From Lagopus muta (Eukaryota > Chordata > Aves > Galliformes > Phasianidae): DNA of 64,000 nucleotides. The position numbers were made by a program, and so were the translations under genes. This document shows positions 22,702 to 33,937 of the stretch, in pieces. The notes beneath the pieces were generated by a model. The model saw only the letters and a program-made list of their open reading frames with translations. It did no database searches and was not told where the DNA came from. The stretch spans positions 49,823,883 to 49,887,882 of the forward strand of contig NC_064436.1 in the NCBI RefSeq assembly GCF_023343835.1, in the 5' to 3' direction. Numbering within the stretch: position 1 is the stretch's first letter; every line of letters starts with the position of its first letter.

Positions 22702-25471
22702 CAGGTTTTTTTTGTGGTGTTTTTTTTTTTTTACAGTACTTTTGAATTAAAATACAACATGGGGTTTACCTGGTTTAAACATCTAAGCCATATTGAATGT
22801 AAAGGTGACTGACCTGTAAAAGTTTTGAATTGTGTTGGTTTACCCAGCAATATTTTTTGAGATCTAAGCTTCTAAGTCTGCTAATGTGCAACAATACTTA
22901 ATGTGCCTGCTGTGGAAAACAACTCAGAGGGGTAGAGATCTGGCAAGGGTTTTGATGTGAAGTGCAGTTGTCTGTAAAAGTTCTGCTTCCTCTTTTCTGT
23001 GCATGCAAAAGAGGAGATGCAGTTGATATGCTGTGTAACCAACAGAAATGGACAACGTTAAAAATGCAGAAATATTTACATAACCTTACTTTGGAGAACA
23101 GCAGAAAGACTTATTTCCTCCTAAACCATACAGATAATTAAATGTTGCAGAAGCAGAAGTACTTTGAGTTTGGATTGTTAAAAATTTCCTTTCATTATGC
23201 TCTTAATACCTGCGTTGCAGGGAAATTTTATTATTACTTAGCATTATGCAGCCTCCAAATAAAAGCCCGTTCTTCTTATTTCCTGGCATAGCAGTCAAGG
23301 GACAAGCATCTTGTGTGAGATTCTCCAGCTTGAAGATTACATGTTTGAAAACCTGTTCTGAGGTTGTTAACTGAGTATGCAGCAGGCGATTGCTGGCTCT
23401 TCACTCAGAAATAAATTCAATCCATAAAAGGTGGGTGATATTCTCTGCTTTGTTTACTTCTTTTCTTTTGTTATATGTCTTGTGGTATCTACCAGATCTC
23501 AGGTGCTCGTGCTTCTTCTGCCTTTTGAAATTTCTGTGAAATTGCTCAATTTTATCTTGAATTTCAACACAGAAGAAAGAAAGAATTGGTACGGCAATTT
23601 TGTTTCTCAACAAATTCTAATTCAATACCATTCTTTAATAGTGTTGGATGGGTTACTGCTGATCTTAATATTTTTCCATCAGACAAATCTGCTTTATTCT
23701 TTATGTTTGGCACACTTTGGGGTTATACTGTGTGGGCTGTCCTTTTTTGCAGTGTATAGAAAAGTATACACTGTAAATTTAAACTCGTACTAGCAGAGCA
23801 TGGACCAGAGGATGTTTTCCTTTTTTTTTCTCTCTTCAGAAAAATATCTTGCTTTTTTCCTTACTCAGCAGCTCCCCAAAGTTTCTTTGATTCAAGAAGT
23901 TTTTTGCCAGCCTGGACTCTGACAAACAAGATCAGCTACTCTTTGAAGAAATCTGGGTCCTTGTCTTGGTTCTTCTTCTAAGTTATATTGTACTTTGGCC
24001 AACAAGTTCAGCTCCATTTAAGATCTCTGTGGTCAGATACCCTAGCACAGCTTTCTGAAGACTGAATTCAGCTTCTCAATTGAATTTTACATGGATTTTG
24101 TAGAGGTAGCCTTACACTTTAATGATTCATTATTTTAGTGCTCCTGGTGAAGTTAATTACATATCTTTTTGCTTTAGTTTTCTGAAAGAAAATTTGATGA
24201 AGCTTTGCAGGAGATTCAAAAGGGAAGGAATGACTTTTGATATCAGGCAAACAAGTTATTAGCGACCAACACCTAGAACTAAAAATAAAAGAATGAACAT
24301 TTAGTTTTTATTAATAAAATATTTCCTAATTGCCTAGGGGAATAATTTAAAAACCTTTTTTTTTCCCTAAATAAAACTATTGGAGGAAAAAAAAAACAAG
24401 ACACTTTCCCTCCTGAAAGTTTCAGTCATTCGTACTTCTGGGTGTCTGCCTATTGCATCTGTGTTTTCTGTATCATCCTGTCTTGACACAAGAGTAATGC
24501 CCAGCGCATATTTTTTCATAATATGACTGATGCCTTTCCATCTTTGTAGATTGCTGATAGGCTTGACCATTTATTCATTTCACTGGACCATTTTCCATAG
24601 CCACAAAAATTTTCCTCCCTGGTTTGATCTTTAGAATTAGAATCATTGTCTCTCATCCTAGATGAGAGCCCCTAAAGAGACTGTTTAGTTGTCAACTATG
24701 GGATAGTTTGAAAAATAGAGGAAATTTCTTAGGACACTATGAAGTCTTGGAATCTTTTGAAGGAATCTTTATAGGGAGTCTTCAGGTACGCTGTAACTTT
24801 CCTGTTAGTATGCTTTCAGATTGGCATTACCATATTCACATAAATTACGGTAAAATTCCTCAAGCTTCTTGGCTTACTGAAAAAAAAGACACATCTTTGT
24901 GTTTCACTGGGGTGCTTCTTTGAGGGTTTGCATGGCCATATCTTCGCTCTCTGGGATGTGAAGAATATCCTTTTGCTCTTTTGAGTAAAGATGTTTCTTT
25001 TGCACTGGTTCCTGTGGGAGTCAATGGGACTTTTGAAGGTTTGCCTCAAGTGTGTCTGGACACGGAGCACAGGGAAAAAGCACGTGCGAGGCTTGCTGTG
25101 TTCTCCTTTACTCCCAAACATATTACAAAATCAAAGAATCCTTAGAGTTGGAGGGGACTTTTAAAGGTCATGTAAAGGTCTCCAAATTGATATCTATTTG
25201 TATAATTTCTGAAGATAATTAAGAAATTCTTTAACATCTCTGTATTTTTCAGACATACCACCAATAGTTCTCCTGCCATTATATAAAAATTTGTCTCTAC
25301 TTAACTCAGAAGATCAAAAACTGGAATTTTTGATAATTTTTTTGGTAATGTCTTACAGAAAATATGCAAAAATATTTTTAATTATGTAGTTTTTGTATTT
25401 TATTTTAGTTGAATTTACTGTTTATTACAATTCAAAAAAATCAGGAAAATCTATGTATTTTCTTCTCATAG
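22702..25471. other. TLR1A upstream region
   Basis: AT-rich sequence that should include the TLR1A promoter and noncoding leader, which I could not place. A 3' splice site (TTTTCTTCTCATAG) ends at 25471, 87 nt before the TLR1A ATG. A 120-codon hydrophobic frame at 23431-23793 lacks family features and is not called. One CR1 tail lies at 25127-25172. Confidence 0.55.
25127..25172 (-). repeat. CR1 LINE 3' tail fragment (minus)
   Basis: AATCAAAGAATCCTTAGAGT and TGGAGGGGACTTTTAAAGGT form a degenerate reverse-complement CR1 3' end. It lies only about 300 bp upstream of the TLR1A splice acceptor. Confidence 0.7.
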
Positions 25472-25558
25472 GTTGGACTCCTTACTGAGGTATATTGAAC
25501 AGAAAACATACATGCTTTTGCGTTTCTCTGAAGAACCAAGAAAATTCTGAGACACATA

Positions 25559-28015
25559 ATGGGATCTCTTACAAGTATCTATGTCTTTGCTTGTGTGTTT
25601 TTATCCATATTTTGGAATAATATCCAGTCAACTGTGGAAAATAAAATCACTGCAAACTATTCAGGACATCTACTAACTAAAGTTCCAAAAAACATTCCAG
25701 TCCATACTCATGTATTAGATTTATCACATAATAGGATCTCTGAAATTACTAACTTGGAATTTATTTCTCTTCCTGACCTTCAAGTATTAAATCTTTCTCA
25801 TAATCTAATTACAGAGCTTGACTTCAGTGTCTTCATATTTAATCAAGATTTAGAATACTTGGATTTATCTCACAATAACATTTGGACAGCTTACTGTCAA
25901 ATGCTCGCACGTCTTAGACATTTAGATCTTTCTTTCAACAAGTTCACTGTCTTGCCAATCTGTCAGGAATTTGAGATCATGTTTCATTTGGAATACCTAG
26001 GATTAAGTGCCATGATGATACGAAGGTCAGACTTCAGATATGTGACACATTTGCAGCTGAACACTGTCTTCCTAACCTTAGAAGACTTTTCTCTGTATGA
26101 GCCTCTAAGTTTAACAGCTTTAAATACAAGGAACCTTCACATTGTTTTTGCAGCAGACCAAAACTTCAACTTTTCCCTCTTATATGACGGAATGAGCACT
26201 TCAGAGAAGTTAAAAATATTTAATTTAAGATACACCTTGGGCCACAAAGATTTTCCCTCCCCTTCTTTAGAGCTTCTGAAGAACATCAAAGCAACAGAGC
26301 TAATGCTTGACACTGTGGACTTAGAATGGACGGTCATTCTGCAAATCTTTCTGCTAGTTTGGGACTCAACTGTGGAGCACTTAACTGTGAGAAATTTGAT
26401 TTATCGGGGACCAGTGGTAGAGCTCACTGAATATAAATTTGTATCCTATTTAAGACCTCTGGAACAATTTCTCTCTTTGGGTGGCTCCATGAAAGCACTA
26501 ACTTTGGAGCGTGTTCGAAATAAGTTGTACTATTTCAACCAGGAGATTGTGTACAGATTGTTTTCAGAGTTGAATATTGATAATTTGACAATACATGATG
26601 CATGTATGCCACACATGCTTTGCCCCCAAAAAACAAGCTCATTTCAGTATATAAATTTTTCCCGCAATGCCCTGACAGATGAATTGTTCCAGAATTGTGA
26701 CACTCTGATAAATTTAAAATTACTTATTTTGAATAGGAATAAATTTAAGAGCCTTTCCAAGGTGAGCTTCATGACCAGCCGTATGAAATCACTGAGGTAT
26801 CTGGACATGAGCAGCAACTTGCTGCGTAACAGTGGAGCTGAGAAGCGCTGCCAGTGGACTGATTCTCTGTCAGAGCTGGACCTGTCCTCCAACCAGCTGA
26901 CAGAATCTGTGTTTGAGTGCTTGCCCGTTCGTATCAGCAAACTGGACCTACAAAACAACCAGATTGCCAGCGTCCCCAAGGGGATTGCTGAGCTGCAGTC
27001 CTTGAAGGAGCTGAACCTGGCATCCAACAGGCTGGCCGACCTGCCAGGGTGCAGGGCCTTTGCGGGCCTGGAGATCCTGAACATAGAGAGGAATTTGATC
27101 CTCACGCCAAGTGCCGACTTCTTTGAGAGCTGCCCGAGCGTGAAGGAGCTGCAAGCTGGGCAAAACCCGTTCAAGTGTTCGTGTGAGCTGCAGGACTTCC
27201 TGCGCCTGGAAAGGCGGTCTGGGGGCAAGCTGTCCGGCTGGCCGGAGGCGTACGTGTGCAAGTACCCAGAAGACCTGAGCGGCACGCAGCTGAAGGACTT
27301 CCACCTGACCGAGCTGGCCTGCAACACCACTCTGCTGCTCGTGACAGCTCTGCTGCTGACGCTGGTGCTGGTGGCTGTGGTGGCCTTCCTGTGCATCTAC
27401 CTGGATGTGCCGTGGTACGTGCGGATGCTGTGGCAGTGGACGCGGACGAAGCGGAGAGCTTGGCACGGCTGCCCCGAGCAGCGGGAAGCCGCTCTGCAGT
27501 TCCACGCCTTCATTTCGTACAGCGAACGCGATTCGTTGTGGGTGAAGAACGAGCTGATCCCCAACCTGGAGAAGGGGGAGGGCTGCATCCAGCTGTGTCA
27601 GCACGAGAGGAACTTCATCCCTGGCAAAAGCATCGTGGAGAATATCATCAACTGCATTGAGAAGAGCTACAAGTCCATCTTTGTGCTGTCCCCCAACTTT
27701 GTGCAGAGCGAGTGGTGTCACTACGAGCTGTACTTTGCCCATCACAAGTTGTTTAGTGAGAACTCCGACAGTTTGATCCTGATCTTGCTGGAGCCGATCC
27801 CTCCATATGTTATCCCTGCGAGGTACCACAAGCTGAAGGCTCTCATGGCAAAGAGAACCTACCTGGAGTGGCCGAAGGAGAGGAGTAAGCGTGCCCTTTT
27901 CTGGGCCAACCTGAGGGCAGCTATTCACATTAAGCTGCCAACATCCTTTGAAACAGATGAGGAGCAAAATGACATCACATCTACTAGTAGTATGACCCAA
28001 CGTCTGATTAAGTGA
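25559..28015 (+). CDS. TLR1A: Toll-like receptor 1 type 1 (TLR1A)
   Basis: Full-length TLR1/6/10-family receptor of 818 residues in a single coding exon. It is expected on the plasma membrane or phagosome, where it pairs with a TLR2-type partner to bind lipopeptides. Visible parts: signal peptide about 1-22; N-terminal LRRs with clear LxxLxLSxN repeats (DLSHNRISEI, NLSHNLITEL, DLSHNNIW); a long central ectodomain with weaker repeats, as in TLR1/2/6; C-terminal LRRs; LRRCT about 535-590; transmembrane helix about 591-615; TIR about 648-784 with FHAFISYSERD and the BB-loop proline Pro688. The C-terminal tail is 14 residues longer than in TLR1B. The start is chosen as the first ATG after the acceptor at 25471, and it opens directly onto a signal peptide. 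The part encoded by 26748-27925 is a gene-conversion tract shared with TLR1B. No defect is visible. Confidence 0.96.
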   Translation: MGSLTSIYVFACVFLSIFWNNIQSTVENKITANYSGHLLTKVPKNIPVHTHVLDLSHNRISEITNLEFISLPDLQVLNLSHNLITELDFSVFIFNQDLEYLDLSHNNIWTAYCQMLARLRHLDLSFNKFTVLPICQEFEIMFHLEYLGLSAMMIRRSDFRYVTHLQLNTVFLTLEDFSLYEPLSLTALNTRNLHIVFAADQNFNFSLLYDGMSTSEKLKIFNLRYTLGHKDFPSPSLELLKNIKATELMLDTVDLEWTVILQIFLLVWDSTVEHLTVRNLIYRGPVVELTEYKFVSYLRPLEQFLSLGGSMKALTLERVRNKLYYFNQEIVYRLFSELNIDNLTIHDACMPHMLCPQKTSSFQYINFSRNALTDELFQNCDTLINLKLLILNRNKFKSLSKVSFMTSRMKSLRYLDMSSNLLRNSGAEKRCQWTDSLSELDLSSNQLTESVFECLPVRISKLDLQNNQIASVPKGIAELQSLKELNLASNRLADLPGCRAFAGLEILNIERNLILTPSADFFESCPSVKELQAGQNPFKCSCELQDFLRLERRSGGKLSGWPEAYVCKYPEDLSGTQLKDFHLTELACNTTLLLVTALLLTLVLVAVVAFLCIYLDVPWYVRMLWQWTRTKRRAWHGCPEQREAALQFHAFISYSERDSLWVKNELIPNLEKGEGCIQLCQHERNFIPGKSIVENIINCIEKSYKSIFVLSPNFVQSEWCHYELYFAHHKLFSENSDSLILILLEPIPPYVIPARYHKLKALMAKRTYLEWPKERSKRALFWANLRAAIHIKLPTSFETDEEQNDITSTSSMTQRLIK
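26748..27925 (+). repeat. TLR1A: Gene-conversion tract in TLR1A (pairs with 14683-15860)
   Basis: This copy carries G or C at all six positions that differ from TLR1B, and four of these are CpG sites lost in TLR1B. Both edges lie within coding sequence: the 5' edge in a late LRR and the 3' edge a few codons after the TIR domain. Confidence 0.95.
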
Positions 28016-28966
28016 CTTGACTATCTTGCAGTATTTTTCACTAATCAGAGTTTTGTAGGTTTGTTGTTTTTTTTTTTTTTTAACAGTATTTTTACATTCT
28101 CACCTAAAACACTGGTAAGCCTTCCTAAATTTCTGTTACTTATTTTACTTGTGCAAGTAGTCAGAAGTTTTGTTATTATCACATAAAGAGTGAGAGAGAA
28201 ATTTTGCTAGTGACTGCACTTTTTTTTTTTTTTTTACTCAAGTTGCTTTAATTTTGGATGTATCCCATTGATTCCAACTCTATTTGAAAGTAAAAGATAC
28301 TCATTAATTCAGTGCTGTCAGGAATATTAAGGTCATGGCCTTATCTTTGCTCTGACGAAGATGTTGTGGAGTAAATGTGGTAGGGATCTACTTCCTTTAG
28401 ATCTAACTAAATTGTGCAAACAAGAAGAAAATTCTTGTTTATAACCATTTGTATGCCAGTATAATAGATGTCAAGGGTACAGTATCTCTACAACTTCAGA
28501 CCTGTCTTTTAATTACCCCAGGTTTATATTCATTTCTGGCAAGCTTTTCCCTTAGTCAGAGACATAAACCATCCTGGGTAAAAGCTGGAAGTTGGAGCCA
28601 TAATACCTGTTTAATATCCATCATACTTCGCTATGCCCTAATTGCCATTTGCCTAGATTTACCCATTAAGTAATGATTTCATGGAATTCACCACTGGTAT
28701 TCTTCAAAATAACAGTTAACTTCTGAATTTATGATTTTTAATACTATTAAAATATTATTGTTTTGACTGTATTCATATGAAGCTGTATGGTGTTATTTTG
28801 CATTTTTTCTGAACTACAGTTATATATATCTCAATCATATTTTCTTATCATGAGCTCTTTCACCTTTGAGGGCAAGAAAACAGGAAAAAAATGCCTCAGT
28901 CTATTACAATTTGATTACAAAAAGTTCTCTCAGTTGCATCACTGTCATTCTTCTGTTAAATTACAA
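28016..28966 (+). other. TLR1A: Probable TLR1A 3' UTR
   Basis: AT-rich sequence between the stop codon and the first clear AATAAA at 28967. It contains T-runs near 28070 and 28220 and several ATTTA-like motifs. Its extent is inferred only from the polyadenylation signal. Confidence 0.45.
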
Positions 28967-28972
28967 AATAAA
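28967..28972 (+). terminator. TLR1A: Candidate TLR1A polyadenylation signal
   Basis: AATAAA about 0.95 kb downstream of the stop codon, followed by a CT-rich run (28976-28990) and T-rich sequence that could act as the downstream element. Confidence 0.45.
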
Positions 28973-28990
28973 ACTTCTCTCTCTCTCTGC

Positions 28991-30558
28991 AGCTGTTATA
29001 AAGTAGTTTTGTAGGTATTTAGAGTATGTCACATGGTAGTATTGCAGGAAAACCCCTATTATTTATAGAAAGTTGGTAACACTGCACGTGAACAATAGGA
29101 AGCAGAACTTGCACAACCATTGAGAAAGAGCTGCATTACCAGAACTGTCACTGAATTAGGTCATTTCTCGTTTAATCTCAGAAGACTGATATTTTGGGTT
29201 AAATCCCTTGTTATCTCTAGGAGACATCTAATCACTTCTTATGTGTGACTTTAATTTGATAACCTAATACATGTTTCATTTTTTTGTGTTCTTAACCTTC
29301 CTGCTGTGGTATGTCTGGTGGCCAGGAGTTGCACAGTTGCCTTCCCCAATTGGTGGAAGTGAGAGGCCCTTGGCTGCTGCATGTGAAGTGGGTGAGCCAG
29401 ATGGAGGACGTGATCCCTCTCACCTGCTGCTAACCCTGCAGTGGGAGCTGGAGGATGCTGTGGCTGACAAGCAGGTTGTCTGGGGAATGGAGCTGTTTAG
29501 GTGCACCATAGGGCCTGCAGGATTTCATGAGGGGAAGACCTTGCCCTGACCTGTGTGTCACCTCATGGAAACCTCTGAGCAGCCCAGGCAGCAGGCACCA
29601 AGGGCTGCCAGATTCACAGCAGCGACATCCAGTGAGGCTGCAGCCAGGAGTTGCAGCTAGAGGTGCTGTGTGTCCTCAGCAGGTTTTCTCCACTTGCACA
29701 GCCTCACTACGTGCAGACTGTTCACTTCCGCAGTAACACTGCTGTTAAGCAGCTGCCTGGCTCAGCCTTAGTGGCTGCTTCATGATGGCTACAGCCAGAG
29801 TCTGTCGATGATTGAGGGTCTGAAAAGCTGCCCAGCTCTCAGATGCGTAAGGACTTGTTCAGAAATACAGGCCAATGCATTGAGCTGGTCATGGGCTTTG
29901 CAGCCTTTACCTCTCCTGGGCTCATCTGAGCTTTGCAGCCCAGAACACTACCAGAAATCCTCCTAAAATGCCCTTCTCTAAACCTTTATAGTCTAAGGGT
30001 ATAAAGAGCATTTGTATTTTGCACAAATCTTGCTACAAGTACACATGCTGTTCCTGTTCACTAGATGAGAAAAGAGGAAGTAAAATTTCTCAAGTCAGAC
30101 TTTCCAATGTCCATAGATTTTACTCAGCAAGATTTCTAATTTTTTTTTTTAATTATTATTTTATTTTTTTTTAAATGTGCATTCGTAGGGATGTTTCTTG
30201 TAGAGTTTTCAAACCATACAGCATACAGGACGTGAATAGTTGGTTGAAATGTTGAAAAACAGCCATAGTAATGTCTGTATTTATAAAACTGTTTTCAAGA
30301 ACTTCCCTCACTGAAATCACAGGACTGAAAGCATAATGAGAACAACACCTTGTACTGATTTTGTTAATGTTTGGACAGACCAGAATTTTAACTTTAAAGG
30401 GTGTGTTGAATGCATTTTCATGTCTGAAAAGCACAAAATCCATCTTGAAACCTTCCACATATTTCTGCATGTCATGAGATCAGACTCTGACAGAAAATAA
30501 GGCAGAAGTAAGAACTTTGTTTCTTAATTGTGAGTGAAAAAATATTTTCTTAAAGTGC
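28991..30558. other. TLR1A-KLF3 intergenic, part 1
   Basis: Noncoding. From about 29290 to 29950 the base composition rises to a more GC-rich, CpG-poor stretch with short frames on the plus strand. I recognise no gene or repeat family in it. Confidence 0.5.
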
Positions 30559-30994
30559 ATTCCAGAAGGCCCTTGACAAACTTGAAAAGTGGGCTCATGT
30601 GAACCTGATGAGGTTCAACTTAACAAAATGGAAGGTTTTGCACTTGGGTTGGAGCAGTCCCAGGTATGTATACTGGAAGAACTCCTTGAGAGAGGGACCT
30701 GGGAGTCCTAGAGGATGAAAAACTAAACATGAAACAGTAGCATGCTCTTTAGTTGGAAGGCCAATTGTAACATAGGCTCCATCATAAGAGAAGTGGCCAG
30801 CAGAGGCTGGGAGGCAATTGTCACTCTCTACTTTGCCCTCATGATTCTCCATCTACAGTACTGCATTCAGGTCTGGGACCCCCCAATACAGGAAAGACAT
30901 GGAGAGTGTCCAGGGAAAGGCCACAGAGATAATCAGAGTGCTAGAGCACTTCTCCTATGTAGACAGACTGAGGGAGCTGGGCTTGTCTAGCCTG
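30559..30994 (+). repeat. CR1 LINE, left part of a split copy
   Basis: Begins GCATTCCAGAAGGCCCTTGA and runs through CR1 ORF2 C-terminal sequence (MILHLQYCIQVWDPPIQ, RLRELGL-like) to GGGCTTGTCTAGCCTG, where CR1 colinearity stops. It resumes at 31292 with GGGAGAAGAGAAGG. The frame is broken; this is a dead copy. Confidence 0.88.
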
Positions 30995-30995
30995 A

Positions 30996-31291
30996 TGCAA
31001 CACAGCAACATAAAGCAATGACTGCAGAATAGCAAGGTTCTAAGCTGCAACAAGAACTTGCTCCGATAAAATAGCTATGGTCACAGGAAAAAAAATATCA
31101 GCTTACCTTCAGAAGACCTCAGGTATGCAGTTCACCAGCAAGAGGCCTTTACCTCACTGCCAACCTTAAATGAGATCTGGGAAGGGGTGGATTCTGGCTC
31201 CATCATTTCCATTCACCAGGTGCACTGCATCCTGCCTTCCTACCAGGTGCTCAATCACTGTTTCAAGCAGTGACTTAACGTTTCTGCTACA
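30996..31291 (+). mobile_element. LTR-like insertion splitting a CR1 (copy C)
   Basis: Nearly 300 bp inserted into an otherwise colinear CR1. It has TG at its left edge and CA at its right edge, and CTG-containing sequence on both sides suggests a short target duplication. Its right two thirds (from about 31099) aligns with copies A and B (GGTGCAC..., CAGGTGCTCAATCA); the left 100 bp is not clearly shared. It is probably a solo LTR of an unidentified family, younger than the CR1 it interrupts and with no internal genes. Confidence 0.65.
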
Positions 31292-31660
31292 CTGGGAGAA
31301 GAGAAGGGTGGGGGGAGACCTCACTGCAGACTTCCAGTATTTAAAAGGGGATTATAAACAGAAGGGGAATCAACTTTTCACAAGGGTACATAGTGATAGG
31401 ACAAGGGGGAATGGTTTTAAGTTCAAGGAGGGAAGGTTTCGATTTTACATAGGGAGAAAGTTCTTTACTATGAGAATGATGGAACAGGCTGCCCAGAGAA
31501 GCTGTGGATGCCCTGTCCCTGGAGGTGTTGAGGACATGGTTGGATGGGGCCCTGGGAGCCTGATCTTGTACCACATCTGGAGGTTGTTGGCGTGGCATGC
31601 AGCAAGAGTGCTGAAACTCGATAATCCTTGGGGTCCCTTCCAACCCAAGTGATCCTATGA
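31292..31660 (+). repeat. CR1 LINE, right part of a split copy
   Basis: Continues the CR1 from 30994: GAAGAGAAGGGTGG..., then FKEGRFRFYIGRKFFTMRM-like coding sequence and the 3' end CCTTGGGGTCCCTTCCAACC with a decayed terminal repeat. Confidence 0.9.
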
Positions 31661-31823
31661 GTCTTGTCAGCTTAAATTTGCTATTTTTCTCAGATAAAGG
31701 GTGACACCCAGTGGCCGATTGAGTTATCATGAAACATTTCCTGAAAAAGATCACTCATGCTAAAATACATACAACATATTTTTCCTCTTTGTGTTAAGAG
31801 TATATACCTTTCTCATCCCCCTT

Positions 31824-31839
31824 CCCCCCCCCCCCCCCC
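31824..31839 (+). repeat. Poly-C run
   Basis: Sixteen consecutive C residues followed by an A-rich stretch. It is a place where assembly length may be unreliable. Confidence 0.9.
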
Positions 31840-32074
31840 TAAAAAAAGAAAAAAAATCTAAAACAAATAATGGAATTAGTCCAGCAGACTCAGGGGCCCT
31901 TTGAGGTGTGTGTGGCACATAACAGAAACTCTGAGTCAGGAGGTGCCTATCCTGTTTGCTGATCTTGTGCTGGTTCAGTGGCTGTGGGTCAGTCCCCTGC
32001 TCTACTTTGCTCCTACTGAGTGGGCTGCAGGCAGTGTGTACTGCTTCACTGACATACGTGATCCGTTGGGCTGG

Positions 32075-32204
32075 GACTCCTCTCCTGCAAAGAAAGGCTG
32101 AAAGATTGTCAATGGTCAACCTAGCGAAGAGAAGGCTTCAGGGGTTTGGAACTGGATGGTCTCTAAAGTCTCTTCAAGCCAATCCATTCTGTGATTCTGT
32201 AAGT
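32075..32204 (+). repeat. CR1 LINE fragment, degenerate 3' end
   Basis: AGCGAAGAGAAGGCTTCAGG is followed almost at once by GGAACTGGATGGTCTCTAAA and CCATTCTGTGATTCTGTAAG. These are CR1 segments normally several hundred bp apart, so this copy has an internal deletion. Confidence 0.75.
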
Positions 32205-32837
32205 CTACAATATGAGCACTAGGCTGCTTTACAATGAGCTGTCTTTATTTTCAAGGGGAGCATGAAGATACACAAGCTGACTGTTTTCTCAAGGTTTTAT
32301 TTTCTTGCCTCATTTCTGCTATCTCTGCTTTCAATTATGTACTTCACCTACACTGCATTTGCACTCACTCTACAGTACACCAATATCCTGAAAAAAAAAA
32401 CCAAAAACTTCAGCAAGAGTGGAAAGGAATTGCTAAAATGTGTACAATGAATCTTTGTTTCTAATAAAATGCTTTTAAATATAAAAGTATAGGCATAATA
32501 TACTTCTTCATGAAGTATGCAGTTTGACTGAACGTTGTCCAAAGATTTATTTTCTACAGTTCTATTTTGGGCATTACTGATCTTGTGATCTCCCTCACCA
32601 GGTTTAGGAGTTTAGAGCAGACCATGAACTCTCCCTGGCTCTGGCCAAACCTCAGACAAGGTGTCAAAGCTCTCAAATCATCATTTCCCCACACTTCTCT
32701 GTGACAACATACCCCTTGATTATCTGATCTTGTTGACAAGAACTTATTTTGCATTACCTAATTGCTACAGTTTACAGGGATGATAAATATCCTTTCTGTA
32801 CTTTTGGGTAAACATTCCTTCTGATAATGAGTTCTCT

Positions 32838-32896
32838 CTCCCCCCTTGCTTCCCCCCCCCCCTTTTTTTTTTTCTTTTTTTCTTTTTTTTTTTTAA
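32838..32896 (+). repeat. Polypyrimidine low-complexity tract
   Basis: C-rich stretch running into interrupted T-runs. Confidence 0.9.
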
Positions 32897-33837
32897 TCTT
32901 TCTGTGGTAAAATATAAATAATTGAAAGGACTGACACGAGAATGTTGAGGGTAACAGACATGGTAAGAGCTAGAGAGGGACAAGTACCTGGTTTGACAGA
33001 AACCTACATAACTTCAGAGAAAGCTGAGTAGTTCTCTTAAAAATCCCCAGTTTCTTGGAAAATATCTATATCTATACAGACAACTACAGCTGTAAATTTG
33101 TTGAGCATCCATCAGCCTCGATCTGGTCGCTTACAGTAATGTTTGCTAGAGGGTGTGAGCTTGGTGTCTCATGGCTTGTTGGATCATTACAAGGATGAGT
33201 CAGAGCTTCTAGCTGTCGTTTAACATCCACTGGAGTCTCTGAAAAGACACGGTGTCAAAATAACTTCAGACTTGCCAGAGAGTTAGAATCCACTCATGGC
33301 ATCGTCTGGCCTGTCCTCTCATAGCCTCCAAGGGAAGGCTGGCTACATGGTGGCCCAGGCTGGGTTGATATTTAACCTTTCCTGAAATGTGGCTTAACAT
33401 TAACAGGTTTAGTTTATTCTTCTTTTGTGAACATCTTCAGATCCTTTAAGCTCTGGCGTATTTTGTACTTAGTGCTTAGGATTCTCTCAGCTTATTGGTA
33501 CAAAACCCAAAGCATCTGTAGGCAGAAGTAGCAGAAACTTGCCAAACAAATATGAAATTTGTGTAGAAGAAAGCCTTCATTAGCTTACTTCTGAGTCACA
33601 GTTGTTGTCCTGTCTGTACAGCTGTATATACTGCCATTGCATCAACTAGGGCAAGGGTTCTCCAGTTGTATGACAGAATCTCTTCATCTGCAGCCAGTAA
33701 AACAAGTGGCACATGGTCTCTATATGGACTAGCATACTTAGCTGTCCCCTGCAGTGTTTTGTTTCAGCACCACCACCAGAATGCATGGTGGATGGCAAGG
33801 AACATATTAGAGATCTGAAGTATTGCTGAGGATCGAC

Positions 33838-33872
33838 CCTTCCTGCCTTCCTGCCTTCCTGCCTTCCTGCCT

Positions 33873-33904
<32 letters not shown>

Positions 33905-33936
33905 TCCTCTCTTCCTCCCTTCCTCCCTTCCTTTCA
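33838..33936 (+). repeat. CCTT/CCTG tetranucleotide microsatellite
   Basis: About 100 bp of tandem TTCC and TGCC units: alternating CCTTCCTG first, a pure TGCC block, then TTCC/CTCC variants. It abuts a minus-strand CR1 fragment. The 82- and 64-codon frames across it are repeat artefacts (KAGRQEGR and LPAFLPSC). Confidence 0.95.
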
Positions 33937-33937
33937 C

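Larger units (their letters stand above)
31661..33837. other. TLR1A-KLF3 intergenic, part 2
   Basis: Noncoding, with a 16-base C run (31824-31839), a further CR1 fragment (32075-32204) and a long C/T tract (32838-32896). Nothing gene-like recognised. Confidence 0.5.

Noticed and set aside
23431-23793. 120-codon hydrophobic frame between TLR1B and TLR1A
   Set aside because: AT-rich DNA readily encodes runs of F, L and I. No promoter, splice site or homology was seen, and it is not a missing TLR exon because it has no LRR pattern.
26948-28000. 350-codon open frame on the minus strand across the TLR1A TIR region (and the 293-codon equivalent in TLR1B)
   Set aside because: It lies exactly opposite the GC-rich coding tract, has low-complexity composition (HQHQRQQQ-like) and no family match. 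It is duplicated only because the tract is. Shadow of the TLR frame.
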